Positions 36,024 to 44,363 of a stretch of DNA of 64,000 nucleotides are shown piece by piece. Source of the stretch: Kitasatospora sp. GAS204B. GTDB taxonomy: Bacteria; Actinomycetota; Actinomycetes; Streptomycetales; Streptomycetaceae. The notes beneath the pieces are model-generated. The model made no database searches. It was given only the letters and a program-made list of their open reading frames with translations, and had not been told where the DNA came from. Position 1 is the first letter of the stretch; the number at the start of each line of letters is the position of its first letter. Location: contig NZ_JARZAG010000003.1 of assembly GCF_029892155.1 (NCBI RefSeq), positions 62,001-126,000 of the forward strand, in the 5' to 3' direction. The position numbers and the translations under genes are program-made.

Positions 36024-37175
36024 TCAGCGGTTGCGGCGGGTGACCAGCTCGGCCAGCGCCAGCAGGTCGTCGGCCGCCGAGGGCTCCTGGACGGCGACCG
36101 AGAGGTGCTCGATGGCGGCGGCCATCCGCTCGCAGGACTCCCCCTGCGCCCAGGCGCGGCCGCCGGCCAGCTCCACGGCCGCGGTGGCGCGGCGCACCTC
36201 GTCGGCGGTGAGCGGGCGGTCCAGCGCGTAGATCTCGGCCAGCTCCTCGCCCGCCGGGGTGCCCGAACCGAGGGCCGCCACCACCGGCAGCGACTTCTTG
36301 CGGACCAGCAGGTCGGCGCCGACCGGCTTGCCGGTCACCGCCGGATCGCCCCAGATCCCGATCAGATCGTCGATCAGCTGGAAGGCCAGCCCGATCTCGC
36401 GGCCGAAGGCGTCCATCGCGGCGGCCCCCTGCGGGCCGGCGCCGCCGTACAGCGCCCCGATCGCACAGGCGGCGCCGAGCAGCGCGCCGGTCTTGGCCTC
36501 GGCCATCGCCAGGCACTCGGCCAGCGAGACGGTGCTGCGCTGCTCGAAGGCGCAGTCGGCCTGCTGGCCGTCGCAGAGCTCGACCACGCAGTGGGCCAGC
36601 CGGCGCAGCGCGTCGCCGGCCGCCGGGTGGCCGTCCTCGGCGAGGGTGCGCAGGGCCAGCGAGTGCATGGCGTCACCGGCCAGGATCGCCTCGGTCGTCC
36701 CGAACACCCGCCAGGCGGTCTGCCGGTGACGACGGGTCTGGTCACGGTCGATCACATCGTCATGCAGCAGCGTGAAGTTGTGCACCAGCTCGACGGCCGC
36801 GGCGGCCCTGGTCACCGTCCGGGCGACCTGCTCGGCCGGCGTGCTCCGGTCGGCGCAGGCCTGTGCGGCGGCCAGCACCAGCGCGGGCCGGATGGCCTTG
36901 CCGGCGTCCGCCCCGGACGGGGTGCCGTCCGCCTCGCGCCAGCCGAAGTGGTAGGCGGCGACCCGGGCCATCGACTCGGGCATGCTCTCCACCGCGGTCC
37001 GCAGCGCCGGGTCGACCACCGCCCGGGCGCGGGCCAGCAGCTCGCCCGCCGGGTCCTCGCTGAACGGCGTGGTTCCGACGGGGGGTTCGGCCCGGGCTGC
37101 CGGTACGGTGCCGGCCTGCTCGTGTTGTCGGCTCTGGTCCTTGAGTGGTTGGTCGTTGAGTGTTTCGATCCCCAT
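36024..37175 (-). CDS. Family 2B encapsulin cargo: polyprenyl (isoprenyl) diphosphate synthase
   Basis: 383-aa trans-prenyltransferase. First Asp-rich motif in NFTLLHDDVIDRD (about 138-143), second in AFQLIDDLIGIWGD (about 266), plus GKAIRPALVLAAA and GDAMHSLALRTL. These bind Mg-diphosphate and condense IPP with allylic diphosphates to give C15-C20+ products. The first about 45 residues (GIETLNDQPLKDQS, PPVGTTPFSEDP) are disordered and absent from ordinary synthases: this is the expected encapsulation-targeting extension of 2B cargo. GGGGGA precedes ATG 37175. Lies 110 bases downstream of the shell gene. Product length cannot be read from sequence alone. Confidence 0.9.
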   Translation of the reverse strand: MGIETLNDQPLKDQSRQHEQAGTVPAARAEPPVGTTPFSEDPAGELLARARAVVDPALRTAVESMPESMARVAAYHFGWREADGTPSGADAGKAIRPALVLAAAQACADRSTPAEQVARTVTRAAAAVELVHNFTLLHDDVIDRDQTRRHRQTAWRVFGTTEAILAGDAMHSLALRTLAEDGHPAAGDALRRLAHCVVELCDGQQADCAFEQRSTVSLAECLAMAEAKTGALLGAACAIGALYGGAGPQGAAAMDAFGREIGLAFQLIDDLIGIWGDPAVTGKPVGADLLVRKKSLPVVAALGSGTPAGEELAEIYALDRPLTADEVRRATAAVELAGGRAWAQGESCERMAAAIEHLSVAVQEPSAADDLLALAELVTRRNR

Positions 37176-37285
37176 GGTCGCTGGTCCCCCCAGAAGTCGG
37201 GCACGAGAAAGCAGCGGGCAACACCGTGGAGGCTGCCCGCCGACCGCCCCGGGACCTTCGCCCGGGGCGGTCGCAATGGCACGAC

Positions 37286-38710
<1,425 letters not shown>

Positions 38711-38780
38711 GACGGGGCCCTCCCCCAGAAAAATGATGCGGACTGCTGCATTCCAGCCTGGGGCCCCGACGATCACAACG

Positions 38781-38802
38781 CAATCACTCGGATGGGTGAT
38801 TG
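38781..38802 (-). promoter_or_regulatory. Dyad CAATCAC-N8-GTGATTG upstream of the encapsulin operon
   Basis: Perfect 7-base arms, 72-92 bases before the shell start, with a further ATCAC at 38772. The region 38770-38840 is A/T-rich for this genome and includes TATTAAT-type sequence on the minus strand, so it is the likely promoter. The arms share TCAC/GTGA with Crp sites but spacing is 8, not 6. Confidence 0.55.
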
Positions 38803-38926
38803 GATGGTCGGATTAATAAGTACGATTAGCTATTCTGCTCGAATTCCGGTTCGAGGAATTCCGGACAGGATCGTTCCTTCCGGCCACCGCGATCGCACCG
38901 TTTCGTCCGTCGTCCGCAGTCCGTCG

Positions 38927-39478
38927 TCAACTCGGCCCGTCCCAGTCCAGGGTCGGCGCCAGCCAGCCCTCCAGGGTCAGCAGCCAGCGCTTGACGTCCA
39001 GCCCCACCCGGCCGTTGCCGAATCCGCCCAGCCCGACCGAGGCGACCACCCGATGGCAGGGCACCAGCACCGGGAGCGGGTTGGCGCCCATCATCTGCCC
39101 CACCGCCCGGGCCGCCAGCCCGGGGCTCTCGGCGACGCTCTCGAACACCCGGCTGCGTTGGGCCAGACGGCCGTACGTGATCGTCTCGCCGTACGGCACC
39201 GTCCGGTGCAGCGTCGCCAGCACCACCTGGTGCGGGCCGCCGGCCAGCCGCCAGTCGAGCGGCAACGCCAACTCGCGGCGCTGCCCCGCGAAGTACTCCG
39301 CGAACTGCTCGATCACCGCCGCCACCCGCCGCGGCTCGGCGCAGCGCGGCCCGCCCTCGGGCACGCTCTCCGGCGTGAAGTGCACCGCCGCCACCCCGAG
39401 CCCGGTGACGCCGACGGTGAGCGGCCCGGTCGGCAGCGGGCTCGGCACGGTGATCCACTCGATCGTTCCGTCGCTCAT
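38927..39478 (-). CDS. ogt: Methylated-DNA-protein cysteine methyltransferase
   Basis: 183-aa suicide repair protein that transfers alkyl groups from O6-alkylguanine to its own cysteine. Active-site motif LPVLVPCHRVV at about 133-143, preceded by VPYGETITYGRLAQRS and AVGQMMGANP, then GFGNG; the HTH-like helix is intact. Normal length for Ogt. ATG 39478 has GAGG upstream; upstream open sequence is antisense shadow of the GH35 gene and is not part of it. Downstream neighbour is the encapsulin operon promoter. Confidence 0.93.
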   Translation of the reverse strand: MSDGTIEWITVPSPLPTGPLTVGVTGLGVAAVHFTPESVPEGGPRCAEPRRVAAVIEQFAEYFAGQRRELALPLDWRLAGGPHQVVLATLHRTVPYGETITYGRLAQRSRVFESVAESPGLAARAVGQMMGANPLPVLVPCHRVVASVGLGGFGNGRVGLDVKRWLLTLEGWLAPTLDWDGPS

Positions 39479-39525
39479 GACCGCCTCGGTGTGTTCTCCA
39501 TACACCCAGCCTAAGCGGCCCGCGG

Positions 39526-41307
39526 TCAGGCCCGATCGGTACCGCTCAGCCGGTCCAGCACCGGCTCGTCCACCAGCTCGAGCCCCGCCCCGCGCGGCCC
39601 GTGCAGCTCCAGCAGCACCAGCTCGTTGGCGCCGGGGCGGAGCAGCGGGCCCGGCAGGTAGAGGGTCTGCTGCGGGCCGATGTCCCAGTAGCGGCCGAGC
39701 AGGAAGCCGTTGACCCAGCAGAGGCCCTTGCCGTGGCCCTCGGTCAGCACGAACGCGTCCGCCGGACGGTCCACCTCCAGCACCGCGCGGCGGAGCACCG
39801 GACGGTCCGCCGGCTCGCCGCTCTGCGGGGGCGCCGCGACCGCCCGGCCCGGGTCGGCGAGCGGCAGCCCGAACATCTGCCAGTCCAACAGCAGTTGCTC
39901 GCCGAGCCGGACCCCGCCCGCGATGCCCTTGCGATCGGCCAGCTGCGGGCCGTAGTTGACCCGCCCGAGGTTCTCCACCAGCAGTTCCAGGCGGGCCCCG
40001 CCGGCCGGGATCGCCAACTCGACCGGCCCGCCGGTGAGTCCGGTCCGGTCCAGCACGCCCAGCGGCCGCCCGTCCAGGAAGACCTGCGCGCGGTCGCCGA
40101 GCCCGTCCACCACCAGCTCCGCCGCCTCGCGCGGCCCGCTGACCCAGGTGCGGTAGAGCACGAAGCCGTAGGACTGGTCGAGCTCCTCCATCGCCAGTGG
40201 GGCGGCGGCCTGGACCGGGGCGGCCAGCTGCTCGGCCAGCTCCAGCAGCGGTACCGGCGGGCCGAGTTCGAGGATCCGCGGTGCCAGGAACGTCACCTCG
40301 GTGTCGTCCGGCAGCGGCGGCAACTCGGTGTAGCGGCCGAGCACTTCGCGAAACGCCCAGTACTTGTCGGTCGGGCGGCCCGCCTCGTCGAGCGCGGCGT
40401 CGTAGTCGTAGCTGGTGATCGTGGGCTTCAACAACCCGTCCGTCAGGTTGGCGCCGTTCAGGTAGCCGAAGTTGGTGCCGCCGTGCGCCATGTAGAGGTT
40501 GACCGAGGCCCCGGCGGCGAGCAGCTCGTCCAGCACCCTGGCCGCGTCGCCCGCGTCCCTGGTGTGGTGCGGCGCGCCCCAGTTGTCGAACCACCCGTTC
40601 CAGTACTCCATGCAGACGGCGGGCCCGTCCGGCAGGTACTCGCGCAGCACCGCGAAGCTCTCCGCCACCCGGTCCCCGAAGTTGACCGTGGGCAGCGCGT
40701 CCGCCAGCGTGCCGCCCTGCAGCGCCGGGTGGGTCGGCCCGTCGGACGTGAAGAGCAGGCAGCCGGCCCCGCGCCGCCGCAGCCCGTCGGCGAGGTGGCG
40801 CAGGTAGGCGGCGTCGTTGCCGTAACTGCCGTACTCGTTCTCCACCTGCAACGCCAGCACCGGGCCGCCCCGTTCGGCGAGCAGCGGCAGCAGGCGCGGC
40901 AGCAGCACGTCGAACCACCGGTCGACGGCGGCCAGGAACGCCGGGTCGGCGCACCGCAGCCGCATCGACCGGTCCTTGAGCAGCCAGGCGGGCAGCCCGC
41001 CGAACTCCCACTCCGCGCAGATGTACGGCCCCGGGCGGAGCAGCACCTTCAGCCCGTGCCGCTCGGCGGTCCGGACGAACCGCTCCACGTCCAGGAACCC
41101 GCCGAAGTCGTAGTGCCCGGGCCGCGGTTCGTGCAGGTTCCAGGGCAGGTACGTCTCGACGGTGTTCAGCCCCATCGCCCGCAGCAGCCGCAGCCGGGCG
41201 GCCCACTGCTCGGGGTGCACCCGGAAGTAGTGCAGCGCGCCGGAGAGGATCCGCAACGGGCTGCCGTCGAGGGTGAAGCCGTCCCGGTCATAGGTGAGGC
41301 TGGACAT
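39526..41307 (-). CDS. Beta-galactosidase, GH35
   Basis: 593-aa glycoside hydrolase, probably cytoplasmic (no signal peptide). GH35 hallmark GALHYFRVHPEQW near the N-terminus, YLPWNLHEPRPG, GPYICAEWEFGGLPAWLL, acid/base Glu in LQVENEYGSYG and nucleophile Glu in VCMEYWNGWFDNWG, then MAHGGTNFGYLNGA. The C-terminal jelly-roll domains follow (LCWVNGFLLGRYWDIGPQQTLY is strongly conserved). Removes terminal beta-galactosyl residues from oligosaccharides. ATG 41307 preceded by GAGGAG. Not in an evident sugar operon here. Confidence 0.95.
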   Translation of the reverse strand: MSSLTYDRDGFTLDGSPLRILSGALHYFRVHPEQWAARLRLLRAMGLNTVETYLPWNLHEPRPGHYDFGGFLDVERFVRTAERHGLKVLLRPGPYICAEWEFGGLPAWLLKDRSMRLRCADPAFLAAVDRWFDVLLPRLLPLLAERGGPVLALQVENEYGSYGNDAAYLRHLADGLRRRGAGCLLFTSDGPTHPALQGGTLADALPTVNFGDRVAESFAVLREYLPDGPAVCMEYWNGWFDNWGAPHHTRDAGDAARVLDELLAAGASVNLYMAHGGTNFGYLNGANLTDGLLKPTITSYDYDAALDEAGRPTDKYWAFREVLGRYTELPPLPDDTEVTFLAPRILELGPPVPLLELAEQLAAPVQAAAPLAMEELDQSYGFVLYRTWVSGPREAAELVVDGLGDRAQVFLDGRPLGVLDRTGLTGGPVELAIPAGGARLELLVENLGRVNYGPQLADRKGIAGGVRLGEQLLLDWQMFGLPLADPGRAVAAPPQSGEPADRPVLRRAVLEVDRPADAFVLTEGHGKGLCWVNGFLLGRYWDIGPQQTLYLPGPLLRPGANELVLLELHGPRGAGLELVDEPVLDRLSGTDRA

Positions 41308-41444
41308 CGGCGGCGAACTCCTCGGGGTGCGGGAACGGCGGACGGTGGCCATGCTCGCGGACGGGGCGTGTGGTGCGGGTTAACGCCGGTCCAGCAGACC
41401 ATGGACCATCGGCGCACACCGGACGGCGCGCGGCACCGGTTGCC

Positions 41445-42683
41445 TCAGCGGTCCAGTCGCCGTCCGCGTCGCAACTCGCGCGCCGGACGGGCGGCCAGGC
41501 GCAGCGGTACCGGGGTGACGGTGTCCGCGGTGCGGGCCTCGGCGTGCAGGTGCAGGTGGGGCTCGGTGGTGTTGCCCGAGTTGCCGACCTCGGCGAGGGG
41601 TTGGCCGACCGTCACCCGCTCGCCCTCGGCAACCAGCAGGCTGCCGACCCTCAGGTGGGCGAGGATCAGCACGACCTCCTCGTCGGCGGCCGTGCGCAGG
41701 ATCAGGTGGTTGCCGTACGCCGGCTGCGGCTGGAGCGCTCCCGGCTCGAACGGGTTCGCCAGCACCGGCTGGTCTGCGTGGCCGTCGACGGCCAGGACCA
41801 CCGTGGCCTCGCACGGCGCCGCGACCACCGCGCCGTACGCGCGGTAGGCCGTCAGCCGGCGGGGCGCCAGGCCGCGGGCCCGGGCGCCGAGTCGGCCCAG
41901 GCAGAGCAGGTCGAGGGCGTACCGCTGGGTCGGGTGGGCGGCATGGTGGTTGACGGACTTTCCGCCGCCCTGGCCGACCAGCACCCGGCTGCCCGGTAGC
42001 GGGTTGGCGATCAGCAGTGGGGTCCGCTCGGCCGGGGCCTCGCGGCGGCCGGACAGCGTCGAGACGGCGGCCCACCCGGCGAACACCGGGCCGCCCAGGT
42101 AGGTCCAGAGCAGATGTCCGGTGGGCAGGCCGGGCAGCCGGGTCATCGCGAGGACCAGCGCGCCGAGGACGACCGCCGCGAACACCGCTCGGAGGTACTG
42201 GCTCGCCCAGCACCACGGCGCACTCAGCCAGAGGACCACCAGCATCGCGAGGCTGATCAGCAGGCCGGGAAGCATCAGGATCCGGCTGTCGACCAGCGCC
42301 GAGCCCACCGCGATCAGTGGGACCCCCAGGGTCGCCAGCATCAGCACCGCCAGCTGCAACAGTGCCTTCACCCGCTGCCCGACCGAGCGCGGCCGGTCGT
42401 CCAGTTGCGGCTCCAGCCAGAGCCGGCTGATCAGCCCCTGTTCGTCCACCGCTATCTCGGCCCGCAGCACCCCGCGGGGGCAGTCCACCCGGTAGGTCCC
42501 CGCCGCCTCGTCCGGCCTGATCGACCCCAACCCGCCGAAATCCTTGCGGATCCGGTCACGGATGCCTGTGAGTTTCGCGGCCCCGACCTCCGCCACGAAG
42601 CCCGGGGCGAAGAGCGCGTGATCAAGGCGCGGCCCAGTCAGATAATCTCGCAGGCGGTCCTGCTCAACACCCATACCAGTCAT
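41445..42683 (-). CDS. Membrane protein with C-terminal M23/LytM peptidase domain
   Basis: 412-aa protein. Residues 1-105 are cytoplasmic, beta-rich. Four hydrophobic segments at about 112-225 (LLQLAVLMLATLGVPLIAVG, ILMLPGLLISLAMLVVLWL, YLRAVFAAVVLGALVLAM, LGGPVFAGWAAVS) precede a C-terminal M23 domain with zinc-ligand regions QRYALDLL and HLHLHAEA and GNHLILRT. The first His/Asp pair is degenerate relative to secreted M23, so activity is uncertain. ATG 42683 has GGGGGGAA upstream. Divergent from the deacetylase; both act on wall or polysaccharide. Confidence 0.8.
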   Translation of the reverse strand: MTGMGVEQDRLRDYLTGPRLDHALFAPGFVAEVGAAKLTGIRDRIRKDFGGLGSIRPDEAAGTYRVDCPRGVLRAEIAVDEQGLISRLWLEPQLDDRPRSVGQRVKALLQLAVLMLATLGVPLIAVGSALVDSRILMLPGLLISLAMLVVLWLSAPWCWASQYLRAVFAAVVLGALVLAMTRLPGLPTGHLLWTYLGGPVFAGWAAVSTLSGRREAPAERTPLLIANPLPGSRVLVGQGGGKSVNHHAAHPTQRYALDLLCLGRLGARARGLAPRRLTAYRAYGAVVAAPCEATVVLAVDGHADQPVLANPFEPGALQPQPAYGNHLILRTAADEEVVLILAHLRVGSLLVAEGERVTVGQPLAEVGNSGNTTEPHLHLHAEARTADTVTPVPLRLAARPARELRRGRRLDR

Positions 42684-42851
42684 TCGCGCGTTCCCCCCAG
42701 TCGACGCCGACGGCCGACCCGACCGCCGCCTCAGTCTCATCGAGGGCCCGCTGTCGATCAAGCCCAACACCCAGCGGACTCCCAGGAACTGTTCGGGTTC
42801 ACACGGCGTCGACTCAGATGTATCCGTCCCCGCCTGCCCTGAGGTGCCGCC

Positions 42852-43709
42852 ATGCCGATAGCCCGGCCGTCCCAGCCGTCCGACTCGTCCCTGCCCTCCC
42901 GCCGCCGCCTGCTCGCCTGGACCACCATGGGCGCGGCCTCACTCGCCTCGGCCGCGCTGGCCGGCTGCTCCGACTCGGCCCACGCCCACGGCGCCGCCCC
43001 CGCCCAGGACGCCTCCCCCTCCGACTCGTTCTCCCCGGCCGCGCCGGTCGATCCGCAGGCGGCCTCCGGCCTGCCGAGCCCCGCGGCCGCCTCCCCGGCG
43101 GCGGTGCGTACCAAGCCCGTCTTCAAGGTGCACGACCTGCTGCCGAACGCGCCCACCGACGCGGTCGCGCTGACCATCGACGACGGCCCCAGCCCGATCT
43201 ACACCCCGCAGATGCTGGCGCTGCTGCGCAAGTACGACATCAAGGCCACCTTCTCGGTGGTCGGCAGCGAGGCGCACGCGCACAAGGACCTGATCCGTCA
43301 GATCGCCGCCGACGGGCACACCGTGGCCAACCACACGATGACCCACCCACAGCCCTTCTCGCACCGCACCGCCGCCCAGATCGAGCAGCAGATCGTCGAC
43401 GCCCAGTCGGTCATCGTCGACGCCGGCGCCCCGGCCCCCACCCTGTTCCGCTCCCCGGGCGGCGACTGGTCCCCGACCGTCTTCGCGACCGTCGCCAAGT
43501 ACGGCATGACCCCGATCGACTGGGACGTCGACCCGCGCGACTGGAACCGCCCCGGTGTCCCGCACATCACCGAGAAGCTGATGGCCGCCCACCCGGGCGA
43601 CATCCTGCTCTGCCACGACGGCGGCGGCGACCGCTCGCAGACCCTGGACGCGCTGAAGACGGTGCTGCCCGCGCTCAAGGCGAAGGGGTTGAGCTTCGTG
43701 ACGCTCTGA
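42852..43709 (+). CDS. Secreted lipoprotein polysaccharide deacetylase (NodB, CE4)
   Basis: 285-aa enzyme. N-terminal Tat-like SRRRLLAW and hydrophobic stretch ending in lipobox LAGC, so a Tat-exported lipoprotein is likely. Pro/Ala linker, then NodB domain about 100-285: motif 1 LTIDDGP with catalytic Asp, motif 2 NHTMTH (zinc ligands), motif 3 FRSPGGDWSP, motif 4 DVDPRDW, and motif 5 GDILLCHDGGGDR. Deacetylates peptidoglycan or extracellular amino-sugar polymers. ATG 42852; an alternative ATG in another frame is not coding. Followed by a perfect palindromic terminator. Confidence 0.93.
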   Translation: MPIARPSQPSDSSLPSRRRLLAWTTMGAASLASAALAGCSDSAHAHGAAPAQDASPSDSFSPAAPVDPQAASGLPSPAAASPAAVRTKPVFKVHDLLPNAPTDAVALTIDDGPSPIYTPQMLALLRKYDIKATFSVVGSEAHAHKDLIRQIAADGHTVANHTMTHPQPFSHRTAAQIEQQIVDAQSVIVDAGAPAPTLFRSPGGDWSPTVFATVAKYGMTPIDWDVDPRDWNRPGVPHITEKLMAAHPGDILLCHDGGGDRSQTLDALKTVLPALKAKGLSFVTL

Positions 43710-43734
43710 GGCCCGACCTGACCTGTCTTTTCAT

Positions 43735-43762
43735 CAGTTGAGCCGGGGCCCCGGCTCAACTG
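43735..43762 (+). terminator. 28-bp perfect palindrome after the deacetylase
   Basis: CAGTTGAGCCGGGG immediately followed by its exact complement, no loop bases; 25 bases after the deacetylase stop. Marks the edge between core genes and the more A/T-rich island. Confidence 0.75.
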
Positions 43763-43949
43763 GCCGCTGCTGACAGCGGGACAGGTCCCCCGCCTCCTGG
43801 GAGTACAGCTGGCATCAGGCGCAGTTCTCGCATGCCGAAAATACGAATTCCACCGGCCCCGATCACGTCAGCCCGCGAGGGCGACGGGATGAGGTTTCGT
43901 CGTGCTATAAAGCGCTGACGATGCGTCATTTTCTAGGGCAGGGAGTCAG

Positions 43950-44363
43950 TTGTCCGAATTCGCCAAGCGCGGCCTCGCCGGGGTTCTCAGCGCCGTCGTA
44001 GCAGCAGTGACAGGCATCGCTACCAAGCAGGCCACCGACAGGCCAACTCTGAGCTGGATCGTCTTCCTGGTCTCACTTGTCACCGTTGGTGCCGCCCTGC
44101 AGTACTACCTGACTTACACGGAGGGCAGCTCGGCGACGGTAATCGCCGCCGGCCCGGGATCGGTCGCGATCGGTGGCTCCTCCCATGCTCCGATCAAGGC
44201 CAGGGCAAGCCAACGACGAGAGGCCATCGCACCGTCAGTGCCAACCAAGGGCGTTATGGCGGCGGGCGCCGGCGCTGTCGCGGTGGGTGGGGACGTCGCA
44301 GCCTCCATCGAGTCGGAGAGCATCGAGTCAGGCACCGCTAGCGCCCGCCACGGGACGATCTGA
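43950..44363 (+). CDS. Two-TM protein with Gly-rich VAIGG repeats, partner of the STAND ATPase
   Basis: 137-aa protein. TMs at about 9-25 (LAGVLSAVVAAVTGIAT) and 33-54 (TLSWIVFLVSLVTVGAALQYYL). The C-terminal part has two short repeats, AGPGSVAIGGSSHAPI (about 67-82) and GAGAVAVGGDVAASI (about 106-120). TTG 43950 has AGGGAG 6 bases upstream. The stop TGA overlaps the ATG of the NB-ARC gene (TGATG), so both are translated together. Codons contain visibly more A/T at third positions than flanking genes, pointing to transfer. Family not recognised; likely membrane receptor, anchor or effector for the ATPase (inference). Confidence 0.7.
   Translation: MSEFAKRGLAGVLSAVVAAVTGIATKQATDRPTLSWIVFLVSLVTVGAALQYYLTYTEGSSATVIAAGPGSVAIGGSSHAPIKARASQRREAIAPSVPTKGVMAAGAGAVAVGGDVAASIESESIESGTASARHGTI

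Noticed and set aside
35227..36516. 429-codon frame extending DUF4239 upstream into the prenyl synthase
   Set aside because: The extension is an out-of-frame reading of the synthase; ATG 35985 has a good ribosome-binding site.
38927..41206. 759-codon frame joining Ogt to sequence inside the GH35 gene
   Set aside because: Only the last 183 residues are protein-like (Ogt); the rest is an out-of-frame reading of GH35. A fusion was considered and dismissed.
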